Source: a virus
DNA: 47,033 nt
Virus record (IMG/VR): IMGVR_UViG_3300032242_001587
Location: 1-47,033 of that record
Strand: one strand, 5' to 3'
The notes under the pieces were generated by a model, which saw only the letters and a list, made by a program, of their open reading frames with translations, made no database searches and was not told the origin of the DNA. This document shows positions 6,326 to 14,973 of this stretch, in pieces. A program made the translations under genes and the position numbers. Each line of letters starts with the position of its first letter. Positions within the stretch are counted from its first letter, which is position 1.

Positions 6326-7347
6326 TGTACACATATAAAGATATCACAGAGTTACACATAGAATTATCTAGCCGTTGTCAGGCTAGTTGTCCTCAATGCA
6401 TACGTAATATTGATGGTGGTGTGACCAACCCATTGATTACTGAAACTGATATAGATTTAGAATCATATATTAAGATAGTAGGCCCTATACTACACCAATT
6501 AAAACATATTATATATTGCGGTAATGTGGGTGATCCATTAATGAATAAAGACTTTCATAAGATAGTAGAATATACACGGGATAACAACCCTGACATATAT
6601 GTTGATATACATACTAATGGATCATTGCGTAACACAGAATACTGGAGTGACTTAGTTAATCTATTGCCAAAGAATCATACAGTATATTGGGGCATCGACG
6701 GATTAGAGGATACACATAGTATCTATCGTATAGGGACGGACTATCATAAGATATTGAATAATGCTACTGCATTTAATAATAATGGTGGCAATAGTGTTTG
6801 GACGTTTATTACATTTAAACATAATGAACATCAATTAGAAGTTTGCCGTGATTTAAGTAAACAATTAGGGTTTAAATCCTTTAGCGAGAAACAGTCCTCA
6901 CGTTTTATGGACGATGTATCACTAACTGTTAGAGATAAGCATGGATATAAAACACATACGATTGAACCCGCAAGTACCGCAAAATTAGTCTATATTAAAC
7001 GTAGTGACTTAGATGATTATAAGAAACTATTTAAAAATGTAAAGGTGTCTTGTAAAGCAAATAACGATAATTCAATATACATTGATAGTAGAGGTATATT
7101 ATATCCTTGTTGTTATTTGGCTAATGCCCCTATATCTATTATGTCAAACAATTATCATATAGATAACAATAGGCAGTTAAGAGAAATACCATTATATAAC
7201 ACACATTATAATACAATTGAAGCCGTTACAAATGGTGTTAATTGGCAACTATGGGATAAGCATATTACAACATTACCCATGTGTTCACGTACATGCGGGG
7301 ATATAGACTACAGCAAGCCTATAGACCAATTTATCTCATTGAGTTAA
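6325..7347 (+). CDS. radical SAM protein with C-terminal SPASM/twitch-like Cys cluster
   Basis: 340 residues. LSSRCQASCPQCIRN near residue 15 is the CxxxCxxC motif that binds the SAM-cleaving [4Fe-4S] cluster. GNVGDPLMNKDF follows, at the place of the usual GGEP motif (here GDP). Near the C-terminus CKANNDNSIYIDSRG, PCCYLANA and CSRTCG give further Cys clusters typical of SPASM or twitch domains holding auxiliary clusters. Family members modify peptides or mature enzymes, or act on small metabolites. No precursor peptide is seen nearby. Last gene of the plus-strand operon; its end overlaps the convergent gene at 7331 by 17 bases. Confidence 0.8.
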   Translation: MYTYKDITELHIELSSRCQASCPQCIRNIDGGVTNPLITETDIDLESYIKIVGPILHQLKHIIYCGNVGDPLMNKDFHKIVEYTRDNNPDIYVDIHTNGSLRNTEYWSDLVNLLPKNHTVYWGIDGLEDTHSIYRIGTDYHKILNNATAFNNNGGNSVWTFITFKHNEHQLEVCRDLSKQLGFKSFSEKQSSRFMDDVSLTVRDKHGYKTHTIEPASTAKLVYIKRSDLDDYKKLFKNVKVSCKANNDNSIYIDSRGILYPCCYLANAPISIMSNNYHIDNNRQLREIPLYNTHYNTIEAVTNGVNWQLWDKHITTLPMCSRTCGDIDYSKPIDQFISLS

Positions 7348-8422
7348 ACAGTTCGTTAAAGTCTTCTGTTGACTGTGCTTTGGGCACGCACATTCCGCAA
7401 CTACAAGAACTATTAGGACATATAATATGTTCTATTGTTTCAGCATTTAATCTATTATTAAGTACTTCTAACATACTTTGTGTATCACTTAAACTACCAA
7501 TACTTCCTATGCGCTTCCCATGTTTAGCACGACAAGTTTGATGGTGATAGACTAATTCGGTTTCTTGGTCTATATGCAAAAAGTACCAATCGACCATGCA
7601 ACTCCAGTCATAGAATCTATTATCAACTAAGTCTACACTAGTCCATTTGTTGTCTACTTTGCCACATAAAGGGCGACTTCCGCAGCATTGACGGCCTAAC
7701 TGATTACCCTCTAGATTAGTATTTGACTTTTGACTTGACCCTGTTTGCTCATAGAACCAATTTTGTTGCTCAGGGGTATATTTGTGGCTTGTCTTGCGAT
7801 TAGTCCCGTCGCTATCAATGAACCAACCCTTACGTGCAAAACTACCATCACCGATTGGTCTTATCTTAACATTAATGTTCTTACTCTTTAATTCATTGTA
7901 TACATTAACACATTCGTCCCAGTGTTCATTATGCATCATTAGATTAACTTGTAACCATATGTCACTATTAGATAATTTGTATATATTTTCTATAACTTGT
8001 TCTTTTAATGATGTATCTGCTTCTGTATGATAACTAACAGTTACACCCACAAAGTTCTCTATAATCTTGTCTGTATTCTTACTATGCCATGCACCGTTCG
8101 TTGTCATTGACATTCTAATACTAGGGTCGGTTGATTTAACATAGTCAACTAAGTCCCAGAAGTTTGGATTAACAGTGGGTTCGCCGCCCGTGAAGTTAAT
8201 TGTAGTTTCAAATGGTGTTGTTCTTTTACTGTTATAAGTATCAGTCCATTGTTTAATGAAATTAAATGCATGTTTTAATTCATCTACTGTACGATGACGG
8301 CTGTGATTATTATGATGCAATGCTGTACAATAACTACAGTCATAGTTACAACGCCTACCCAAGTCCCAGGTTACCATCATAGGCCCCACATATACAGGCT
8401 TAATAGCAATTGTTTTATACAT
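7331..8422 (-). CDS. radical SAM protein with C-terminal Cys-rich region
   Basis: 363 residues. VTWDLGRRCNYDCSYC near residue 25 is the CxxxCxxC cluster motif, and TTINFTGGEPTVNP near residue 80 is the GGEP SAM-binding motif. The C-terminal half carries RQCCGSRPLCGK, a further CRAKHGK region and CPNSSCSCGMC near the end, enough Cys for one or two auxiliary iron-sulfur clusters. Likely chemistry is radical modification of a peptide, protein or sugar; the substrate is unknown. ATG at 8422 overlaps the stop of the twitch-domain radical SAM gene upstream, so the two are probably co-translated and may work together. Confidence 0.82.
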   Translation of the reverse strand: MYKTIAIKPVYVGPMMVTWDLGRRCNYDCSYCTALHHNNHSRHRTVDELKHAFNFIKQWTDTYNSKRTTPFETTINFTGGEPTVNPNFWDLVDYVKSTDPSIRMSMTTNGAWHSKNTDKIIENFVGVTVSYHTEADTSLKEQVIENIYKLSNSDIWLQVNLMMHNEHWDECVNVYNELKSKNINVKIRPIGDGSFARKGWFIDSDGTNRKTSHKYTPEQQNWFYEQTGSSQKSNTNLEGNQLGRQCCGSRPLCGKVDNKWTSVDLVDNRFYDWSCMVDWYFLHIDQETELVYHHQTCRAKHGKRIGSIGSLSDTQSMLEVLNNRLNAETIEHIICPNSSCSCGMCVPKAQSTEDFNELFNSMR

Positions 8423-9677
8423 AGGGTTTAAATTCAGGGATAATAACTTCTAATGGGCCTTGCTTACGTGACATATCTAATCTATGATTAAATTCTACAA
8501 AATCATTCCATAAATGATTATAGTCTTCACCCTGTAAAAACTTAATAATATTATCTATTTGATTATGTGCAATAGTAATTGTATATGGATCTTTAATACA
8601 CATTTTAAACGTTGGGACTTTATCTCTAACTATTATTAATCTATCTATTGCTAATAATTTTAAATCACTGGGTAATACCTGTGCTGATAATATCATAGGA
8701 TATTTGACAAAGTTATTCCAAAATGTCACTTCCATTGTATCTAGGAAGTATTCAATAGTCTTATCTAATGACAATACATTAGTTGCTTGAACTGCTACAC
8801 TTGCTAATATACGTTTGACAGTGGGTATTTGTTTAATTTTCTGTATATTATCTGATACTTCGTTCCAATCAGCGTTTGTGCGTATATATTCAAATAAGTC
8901 TCCTACACCGTCAATACTAGCATGTACAGTAACAGATTTAAATCTAGGCCAATAATCAAATACATTACGCTTACCTTTACCCAATGTAGTTAAATTGGTA
9001 GCATATTTTAAATCAACATTACTTGCATGTTCACCGAACATGTCTAATATTCTATAATGACTTGGATCCATTAATGGTTCGCCACCTGCAAACTCTAAAA
9101 AATTAATATTGGGTATTAGTTTCTCAAAACTCTGCCACCAACGTTCATTATCTTCAAATGAATCTAATAATGGCTTTTCATCTAGTTTTAATTCAATGAT
9201 AGTCTTACCGATATGGCTACTTTCTTTTACATAAAAGTCCTTAATATCGTTCCAATCATTCCAACTAGTACTATCCATTGGACTGCACATACGACATTTT
9301 AGATTACATAGATTAGTTAATCGTATTTCAATACTGGGCATGACGAATGGCATTGTATAATCGTCATTTAAATTATCCAATATATTTGGATACATATTAA
9401 TACGTGACTCAGGGAAGTCTTTGTTAATATGTCTTTGACGCATACTTTCTACATTCTGATCCTCATATGAGAAACAACCTATACATTCTGGTGGACGTTC
9501 ATTATTCAGTACCTGCTTACGGATACGTTTCATGTTATCATTGTTCCAGACTTCCTCTAATGTATGATTGTTGATTTCCCCTATAGGCCAACTCTTACAA
9601 CAGATTTTGATTTCTCCGTCTTCACGTGTGGCAATGCCCGTGAAGGGCAACATGCAGAATGTACTAGACTGTTCCAT
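8415..9677 (-). CDS. radical SAM protein with N-terminal twitch/SPASM-like domain
   Basis: 420 residues. The N-terminus reads FCMLPFTGIATREDGEIKIC-C, then LEEVWNNDNMKRIRKQ and PPECIGCFSYE. This is the Cys-containing module seen ahead of the radical SAM domain in phage and environmental twitch-domain proteins. The core motif LTNLCNLKCRMCSP (CxxxCxxC) follows near residue 130, with NFLEFAGGEPLMDP as GGEP. The auxiliary cluster domain thus precedes the barrel rather than following it. Function unknown. Starts immediately after the FkbM stop (TAA then ATG with no gap), and its stop overlaps the next radical SAM start. Confidence 0.85.
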   Translation of the reverse strand: MEQSSTFCMLPFTGIATREDGEIKICCKSWPIGEINNHTLEEVWNNDNMKRIRKQVLNNERPPECIGCFSYEDQNVESMRQRHINKDFPESRINMYPNILDNLNDDYTMPFVMPSIEIRLTNLCNLKCRMCSPMDSTSWNDWNDIKDFYVKESSHIGKTIIELKLDEKPLLDSFEDNERWWQSFEKLIPNINFLEFAGGEPLMDPSHYRILDMFGEHASNVDLKYATNLTTLGKGKRNVFDYWPRFKSVTVHASIDGVGDLFEYIRTNADWNEVSDNIQKIKQIPTVKRILASVAVQATNVLSLDKTIEYFLDTMEVTFWNNFVKYPMILSAQVLPSDLKLLAIDRLIIVRDKVPTFKMCIKDPYTITIAHNQIDNIIKFLQGEDYNHLWNDFVEFNHRLDMSRKQGPLEVIIPEFKPYV

Positions 9678-10517
9678 TTAAAACATTAATACATATGATT
9701 GTATTCGTTTAGCCGCATCAGCGTATGCTTCACCCTCTACTACTGGAATTAAGTTATCAATACGCGGTAATTCATTTGGAACTGCTATGATGTTAGTGAT
9801 TCCACCTAAGCCGAATCCTGAATCATCATTTTCTTTCTTTGGAATGTATGTGTCATTTTTTACTGGTGTGTTATAACAACCTATCCAATATTGTCTATAA
9901 CCTTTATGGTCTAGAAAATCGTGACATTTATCCCATTCTAACTGTAGTGCTTCATATAATATAACAGGTCTATATTTGTCAATAGTATTTTCTGCACCCT
10001 TCATTACTTTATATTCATATCCTTCAACATCTATTTTAATACCAGATATCTTAGGGAGATTTAATGAATCTAATGTAATGCATTTTGCTTCTACGGTACC
10101 TTCATTATCATATCCTGTTTCTCCATAATTACCTTCTGTATTGAAAGGTGGAATGTCAGACATGTTAATATTTTCTATTTTAGAACCTAATGCTGCATTG
10201 AATAATTGTATAGGTAATCCTTTACAATTCTCAACGGCTAATGCAAAGTGTGTTGGATTGGGTTCAAATCCAACAACTGCACAACCACTATCTTTATGCA
10301 TAGCCAATGCATGATAACCGATATTGACACCTACATCTATGTATATTGAATTCTTCTCAACAAACATTTTCATAATGTCTACTTCAGCATGGCAATATTC
10401 ACCATAATATCTAATGGCTTTACTGACAAAGCCATCATTCTTGTATACATACATAGGGCCGGGTTTGGCCTGTATTAAATCTAAATTGGGTTTAATTTTT
10501 TCAAAATCTATAGTCAT
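9678..10517 (-). CDS. FkbM-family SAM-dependent methyltransferase
   Basis: 279 residues. YIDVGVNIGYHALAM near residue 95 is the Rossmann glycine-rich SAM site, GFEPNP the acidic residue after strand 2, and IKIDVEGYEYKVMKGAE the conserved FkbM motif with the D-V-E-G core. FkbM enzymes O-methylate sugars and other small hydroxylated compounds. The N-terminal 60 residues include YVYKNDGFVSKAIRYYGEY, which helps bind substrate in relatives. It heads the leftward three-gene run with the two radical SAM genes, suggesting a shared product. 30 bases separate it from the small gene upstream. Confidence 0.85.
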   Translation of the reverse strand: MTIDFEKIKPNLDLIQAKPGPMYVYKNDGFVSKAIRYYGEYCHAEVDIMKMFVEKNSIYIDVGVNIGYHALAMHKDSGCAVVGFEPNPTHFALAVENCKGLPIQLFNAALGSKIENINMSDIPPFNTEGNYGETGYDNEGTVEAKCITLDSLNLPKISGIKIDVEGYEYKVMKGAENTIDKYRPVILYEALQLEWDKCHDFLDHKGYRQYWIGCYNTPVKNDTYIPKKENDDSGFGLGGITNIIAVPNELPRIDNLIPVVEGEAYADAAKRIQSYVLMF

Positions 10518-10547
10518 ACAGTTATTTAGATTGAGAAAGTGTTGACT

Positions 10548-10700
10548 TTATTTTTTGTCTTTACGCATTAATGACCGTATTGCTTCTATCATTTCATTGC
10601 GATTTGTTTTTTTAAGATAAGCAACTTTTTCTTGCAGGCTTAGATTTTTTCTAGTTATATCACTAATCATCTTTTTAATATCCGGTTCATTATTGTTCAT
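10548..10700 (-). CDS. small helical protein, 50 aa, unknown
   Basis: ATG at 10700 lies inside the last codons of the 144-aa gene, giving an 11-base overlap typical of translational coupling. The product starts MNNNEPDIKKMISDI and ends MRKDKK; it is charged and helical with a Leu/Ile-rich middle (SLQEKVAYLKK). No family recognised and no Cys. The tight overlap with its neighbour is the best support. Confidence 0.6.
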   Translation of the reverse strand: MNNNEPDIKKMISDITRKNLSLQEKVAYLKKTNRNEMIEAIRSLMRKDKK

Positions 10701-11124
10701 TTTTATTTTCCGTAGTTATTATCCAACCCAATTTAAATAAATCATTACGAATTTCGTCGGTTATCTCACCCTCTGATACTGTACCTGGTATACGATTATT
10801 ATCATCAAATATACCTGTACAGTACCAATCCATATAGTCACCCTTTTCTATCATTCGTGCAATTATGCCACCGGCATGACGCCAGGAACAATGCCACCGT
10901 TTTTCACTCAATATAGGCCAAATGTCATTCTTAGTAAAAGTATTATTACACAATGCGGCATATAGATTTTGTGCGTAATTCTCATTATTACGCACTTTAT
11001 CTATTATCCAATCTGTAACAAGCAAATCATATTCTAAGTTATCTATTCGCCATTTAGGATCATAGGACTTGTCACGATCCCTGAGGGAGTTCAGTATTTC
11101 CTCGAATTCGGTGTCGTCGGTCAT
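10690..11124 (-). CDS. conserved-looking phage protein, 144 aa, unknown
   Basis: Starts at ATG 11124, within the 3' end of the SleB gene (53-base overlap), with a weak AGAAG ribosome site. A central stretch KRWHCSWRHAGGIIARMIEK, followed by DYMDWYCTGIFDD, is rich in Trp, Cys, His and Arg and looks like a conserved core. A C-terminal part with EGEITDEIRNDLFKLGW follows. It resembles small uncharacterised proteins of T4-like marine phages from memory, but no function is known to me. No signal peptide or membrane span. Confidence 0.75.
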   Translation of the reverse strand: MTDDTEFEEILNSLRDRDKSYDPKWRIDNLEYDLLVTDWIIDKVRNNENYAQNLYAALCNNTFTKNDIWPILSEKRWHCSWRHAGGIIARMIEKGDYMDWYCTGIFDDNNRIPGTVSEGEITDEIRNDLFKLGWIITTENKNEQ

Positions 11125-11662
11125 GCTTCTTAGATTTCTTTTTCTTACTATAGAATATATGATTTCCTATTACCTGTACCTTTTCATAATAGTTCCAATC
11201 AGGTTGTACTGACTTATTATGAAAGAACAATGTATTTTTGGGTATCACATCTTTATACTTATCTAATATTAACACATCGTAAGCCACTTGTAAACTGTCT
11301 TGGTAACTTGGGTCACGCTTGTTTGGGTTACCTTTACCTTCACATACCCAACTAAACTGACAGACTTTTTGGTCATCTTTAGTAGCTGTTTGATATACTA
11401 CTTGGCAAGGTGTTTTACCAAACCCACTATTTACACGGTTTAATGTTACACGTGCTACTGCCGCTTTGCCATCCGTGCTTTCACGACCGGCTTCATAAAA
11501 GATATTAGTAGCCATGCAAATAAGTTGCTTTGGATCTAAAATCTTTGTTACTTGTTCTTCTGTTTGAATTATATCATCATACAGAGTTTTATTAAATGAT
11601 ACGGTTGTAAACAATACTAATATTGAAACCAATATACATTTACCACATTGATTTATCGTCAT
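11072..11662 (-). CDS. SleB-type cell-wall hydrolase with N-terminal membrane anchor or signal
   Basis: 196 residues, ATG at 11662 preceded by AAAGGAG. Residues 8-24 (KCILVSILVLFTTVSF) form a hydrophobic signal or anchor. The catalytic region is the Hydrolase_2 (SleB/CwlJ) fold: LICMATNIFYEAGRES with the conserved Glu, then AVARVTLNRVNSGFG, then VCQFSWVCEGKGNPNKRD. In SleB this domain is a lytic transglycosylase or amidase on peptidoglycan. Here it would be a phage endolysin or another wall-degrading factor, exported by its own signal. A Lys/Arg-rich tail (KKKKSKKHDRRHR) ends the protein, as in some lysins. Confidence 0.85.
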   Translation of the reverse strand: MTINQCGKCILVSILVLFTTVSFNKTLYDDIIQTEEQVTKILDPKQLICMATNIFYEAGRESTDGKAAVARVTLNRVNSGFGKTPCQVVYQTATKDDQKVCQFSWVCEGKGNPNKRDPSYQDSLQVAYDVLILDKYKDVIPKNTLFFHNKSVQPDWNYYEKVQVIGNHIFYSKKKKSKKHDRRHRIRGNTELPQGS

Positions 11663-11704
11663 AAGACTCCTTTCTTAAGGTACCTATGGTACTAGCATAT
11701 CAAC

Positions 11705-11724
11705 TTAATATATCACTATATTAA
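11705..11724. repeat. AT-only inverted repeat in the gap before the SleB gene
   Basis: TTAATATA and TATATTAA (8 bp) flank a 4-base loop, in the 88-base gap between the 744-aa gene and the SleB gene. It has no GC pairs and no T-run, so it is a poor terminator; it may be an operator or a weak transcript-end structure. Confidence 0.4.
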
Positions 11725-11750
11725 ATGATAAACTTTTACTGTTTAGTACT

Positions 11751-13985
11751 TTATTGTAATAAGTCCCAGCAATCACAATTACATTTATGAACGTAATCTC
11801 TTGCTATACTGGGCACTAGTATCGATGGGACAGTTGCCATATTTAATACATTTAAATTATCGGGTACTAGTGTTGACTGAGGGCTTCCATTGAGGCTACC
11901 CGGGGTAGGGGTACCTGCATCAAAGAAAATATCAACATTGCCAGTGGTTGTGGCTACTGTTGTCTTTACACCTCTAGGTACGGGTAATGTAAGCGGAGTA
12001 GTTTCTATTTTATTATCTAGTTCTCCTCCCATTAATCCCATACGCTGACTATTGCGTGCCTCACGCATACTACCAATTAAATTTATACCTCCTATTGTTG
12101 AAAGGTCTGCTATCTGTTCTATAACACTAGCAGTTTCTCCGAACTTGGTCTCCAGAGAATATGTACTCAGACTATCTATAAAGCCATAGATATCTGCATT
12201 TGAACTAGTAGTATTTTCTATACCACCAGGGAATACTTGTTTTCTAAACCTCTGTTCTCTGACTAATTTACCACCTAAATCATTATAGAGAGCATCGATA
12301 GGTCCTAGTATATCGTTATATGTACTAGCCATACTATTTACTAAATTGTTTATATCGGCGATTATAGGATTTATGTGAGTACTAAAGTCGGCTGCTGTAA
12401 AGGGACCGGTTCCTATAGTCTGAAATTGTGTAAGCATTAATTGAAAATGATGCTGTAATGTTGGTATTTCAGGCAACGTTGCTAACTTGGATATCATATC
12501 CTGTAATTTAGGCCAATCATATACTATATTTGTCATGCAACCAAAAAAGTCAGCTGTCCTGAATTTACCGTTAGTATCTGAACCTAAGGCTATTTTACTT
12601 AGTGCAGAATTTACTGCCGCTAAGTTAACTGGTACATTAGTACTATTAACATTCAAATCATTTACATTTTCTAAGTTAGTAACAACCTGTGCAAATTTTT
12701 CAATATCTATATTTTGAATATTTTTAACTTGGCGCATACTCATACTAAAGGCATCACATGCATATGCAATATCAGCAGGCAATATACCCGCTAATCTATT
12801 ACCATAACTTAAACTAGGTATTTTATTAACATTAGTACCCTCATACAATAGATAGTATGTTTTACTATTAGTAGTTCTTGGCATAGTATTATATTGGGGG
12901 AACGTTAATGATTGATAACTATTAGGGAATATCTTTTTAGGATTTAATAAGTCTGCTAATGTATCTAAATGTTCAGTATGACAATTTAATGGTATTAATA
13001 CATCTTCTAAATCAGTTCCTGATATCATGTTATAACAGGCATATAATAGTTTTTGTTGATTGTTATTAGCACTTTGACCATTAATGATATTTGTAATATC
13101 GTTTGCAGATAATCCGGCAGCTGCAAATGCTATACTCAAACTATTGGTCATAGCCTTATTCTTTGCTATAGTTCTTAACAAGTTATCTGGACTACCAAAA
13201 TTTTGAATAGTTTGTAAATCTAATGCACGACCTAATTTGATTAAATCTTGTCCCCAAAAGAATGTACTTAAACTTACACCGGCTATATCACCGGTAATTA
13301 AGTCATTCATATTTGAATAGATACCATCTAAGTGATTAATACTTAAACTAAGACTATCAATAACTGTATTAGTTTTGTCTTTATACCCTAGTATGGTACT
13401 GAATGTACTAAAGAAATCAGCATATGATCCGTTTAGTAAATAAAATTCATCAAATGCTTGTACTGCAAATTGCCCCAAAAATCCAAATTTACAAGTAGTT
13501 GAATTAGGGTCAAAATAATAATCAAGCGGGGGAGTATTAGTTAATATAGGAGCTGCAAATCCCATATTTGTTAAACTAGAATATTGGTCAAATGTCATAC
13601 CTGTTTGACTGTTTCCACTAATATCATTACATTTGCCACCTGCCCCTGCAGACGCCCCTGAATCGGTTGCAACAAACGTTATTCCCACACGATTGGCAGA
13701 CGCACCTATCTTAGTAAAATCAGTATCACTTACTACTGATATATAGTATAATCTTCCTACTATAAGATTACCCATTTCTACAACCGGGTATCTTATGTTA
13801 AATGCATATTCAAATATATCTTTTGTTACTTGCAAGAAAGTACCAAATAATACTGAACCTGGGATGTATGCACCGTCTCCCTTACCTATACGACCTATAT
13901 ATCCCTGAGCATCAGCATTGATATGTAGTCCTTGGTTATTAAGGAAAGAACCAATACAGTTAAGATTCATTGGACTATAACTCAT
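11751..13985 (-). CDS. virion structural protein, 744 aa (baseplate or tail, inferred)
   Basis: ATG at 13985 overlaps the PAAR stop. The N-terminal 65 residues (MNLNCIGSFLNNQGLHINAD) contain a YIGRIGKGDGAYIPGSV segment. Residues about 70-118 (LYYISVVSDTDFTKIGASAN, then GITFVATDSGASAGAGG) are a module repeated in many phage and tail proteins, apparently inserted in the N-terminal domain. The rest is long, rich in Asn, Leu and Ser, with helical stretches and no enzyme motif. A CNCDCW cluster lies next to the C-terminus. Position directly downstream of the PAAR tip gene suggests a baseplate or central-spike role; that is inference. Confidence 0.75.
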   Translation of the reverse strand: MSYSPMNLNCIGSFLNNQGLHINADAQGYIGRIGKGDGAYIPGSVLFGTFLQVTKDIFEYAFNIRYPVVEMGNLIVGRLYYISVVSDTDFTKIGASANRVGITFVATDSGASAGAGGKCNDISGNSQTGMTFDQYSSLTNMGFAAPILTNTPPLDYYFDPNSTTCKFGFLGQFAVQAFDEFYLLNGSYADFFSTFSTILGYKDKTNTVIDSLSLSINHLDGIYSNMNDLITGDIAGVSLSTFFWGQDLIKLGRALDLQTIQNFGSPDNLLRTIAKNKAMTNSLSIAFAAAGLSANDITNIINGQSANNNQQKLLYACYNMISGTDLEDVLIPLNCHTEHLDTLADLLNPKKIFPNSYQSLTFPQYNTMPRTTNSKTYYLLYEGTNVNKIPSLSYGNRLAGILPADIAYACDAFSMSMRQVKNIQNIDIEKFAQVVTNLENVNDLNVNSTNVPVNLAAVNSALSKIALGSDTNGKFRTADFFGCMTNIVYDWPKLQDMISKLATLPEIPTLQHHFQLMLTQFQTIGTGPFTAADFSTHINPIIADINNLVNSMASTYNDILGPIDALYNDLGGKLVREQRFRKQVFPGGIENTTSSNADIYGFIDSLSTYSLETKFGETASVIEQIADLSTIGGINLIGSMREARNSQRMGLMGGELDNKIETTPLTLPVPRGVKTTVATTTGNVDIFFDAGTPTPGSLNGSPQSTLVPDNLNVLNMATVPSILVPSIARDYVHKCNCDCWDLLQ

Positions 13986-14263
13986 GTAATCTCCACTGTT
14001 GGGCTACCTATAGTTATAGGATGTCCGCATGTTGTACCAGACCCGACCATAAGTACAGGTACGTTATCTATTAATATACTTGCACTACCATTAGTGGTAG
14101 ATGCTGCCTCATGAGGTGGATGAGGATTTCCATATGGGCTATGTGATGATATCTTACTGATGTGTAGTCCTGCCGGTACATTATCAACCAACACGGTTTG
14201 AGATCCTCTAAGAATCTTTCCACCTACACTATTTTGGTCATTTTGACGGCTTAAATTTGGCAT
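13982..14263 (-). CDS. PAAR-domain spike-tip protein
   Basis: 93 residues; ATG shares bases with the previous stop (TAATG). It has the spacing of PAAR proteins: a hydrophobic strand VLVDNVPAGLHI, then PYGNPHPPHEAASTTNGSAS, then ILIDNVPVLMVGSGTTCGHP and a short IGSPTVEI end. His and Cys residues in these loops are candidates for the metal site of the needle tip. PAAR proteins cap the trimeric central spike (T4 gp5.4-like) and sharpen it for membrane piercing. Its neighbours, a structural protein downstream and a small barrel-like protein upstream, fit a baseplate-hub block. Confidence 0.85.
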   Translation of the reverse strand: MPNLSRQNDQNSVGGKILRGSQTVLVDNVPAGLHISKISSHSPYGNPHPPHEAASTTNGSASILIDNVPVLMVGSGTTCGHPITIGSPTVEIT

Positions 14264-14562
14264 TATCCCATTATAATTTTTTTGTCAGGCAATTGAATAC
14301 CTGTCGTCATAGTGATATACTGATCCTTTACATTGTCTTCAGTATGTCCATATAACGTAACACTACTAGTATTTAGTCTGATAGGTTTCTCAGGATCACA
14401 AGTAAACATACTTGGAATTAATGTCATTCCTTTAGGTCCTTGAGCAATGCTCAATGGATCTGTAATACTTAATTGTGTATCTGTAATCTCAATTACTTTA
14501 GCAACCAACTCTTCTCCACTGTTTAACTTAATGGTGTAAACTGAACCGACTTCATATGTCAT
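14263..14562 (-). CDS. small beta-rich protein, 99 aa, possibly Sm-like
   Basis: ATG at 14562 overlaps the glutaredoxin stop (ATGA). The N-terminal half, GSVYTIKLNSGEELVAKVIE followed by QLSITDPLSI, has the alternating strands and the G-E-E-L-V-A pattern of Sm or Hfq-like small barrels. The C-terminal half (TSSVTLYGHTEDNVKDQYI) has no match I recognise. Role unknown: an RNA-binding barrel or a small baseplate part are both possible. It links the nucleotide-metabolism genes to the PAAR block in one overlapping chain. Confidence 0.6.
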   Translation of the reverse strand: MTYEVGSVYTIKLNSGEELVAKVIEITDTQLSITDPLSIAQGPKGMTLIPSMFTCDPEKPIRLNTSSVTLYGHTEDNVKDQYITMTTGIQLPDKKIIMG

Positions 14563-14780
14563 TGTAACTTCTTTCTTAATTCTGTAAATCCACCTATATA
14601 TTCTTCATCTAAGAATATTTGCGGTACTGATCGGGCAGTTGGTACTGCTTCTAATAAATCATCTTTATCCCAGCCGTTATTAATATTGCGTTCTTCGTAC
14701 TCAATACCTTTACTCTCTAACAATGCCTTTGCTTGTACGCAATACGGGCATTGATCCTTTGACCAAACGATTGCTTTCAT
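14559..14780 (-). CDS. glutaredoxin
   Basis: Start at ATG 14780 with AAGGA seven bases upstream; 73 residues. VWSKDQCPYCVQAKALLE carries the CPYC redox site. SVPQIFLDEEYIGGFTEL holds the cis-Pro and GG-F/T glutathione-binding motifs. Length and order match a minimal phage glutaredoxin. It would keep the class Ia ribonucleotide reductase encoded upstream in this same run reduced, in a role like T4 nrdC. Confidence 0.93.
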   Translation of the reverse strand: MKAIVWSKDQCPYCVQAKALLESKGIEYEERNINNGWDKDDLLEAVPTARSVPQIFLDEEYIGGFTELRKKLQ

Positions 14781-14796
14781 TTTATTTTCCTTATAA

Positions 14797-14973
14797 TTAT
14801 TTTGGAGTATTACTGTGTGTTGCTTGTGGTTTAATATAGTCAATACCATATTGATTGTGCAACCATTCTACAAACTTTAACACTTCTTCTTCCTGGAAGT
14901 TTGTGTGTAGTCTATTGTTATTGTATTCCGTGCATCCTAATACAACTTTATCTAACCATTCTTTATCAATCAT
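14797..14973 (-). CDS. small protein, 58 aa, unknown
   Basis: ATG at 14973 overlaps the nrdB stop (ATGA) and the frame ends with TAA at 14797, 16 bases before the glutaredoxin start. The product starts MIDKEWLDKVVLGCTEYNNN and ends ATHSNTPK, with an amphipathic helix EEEVLKFVEWLHNQYG. It is acidic, with one Cys and no family recognised. It is translationally coupled in the nrd run. Confidence 0.65.
   Translation of the reverse strand: MIDKEWLDKVVLGCTEYNNNRLHTNFQEEEVLKFVEWLHNQYGIDYIKPQATHSNTPK

Noticed and set aside
6325-10700. Ribosomally made peptide (RiPP) precursor next to the radical SAM genes
   Set aside because: No small ORF with a leader and a Cys- or Gly-rich core was seen. The nearby 50-aa protein is helical, charged and coupled to other genes.
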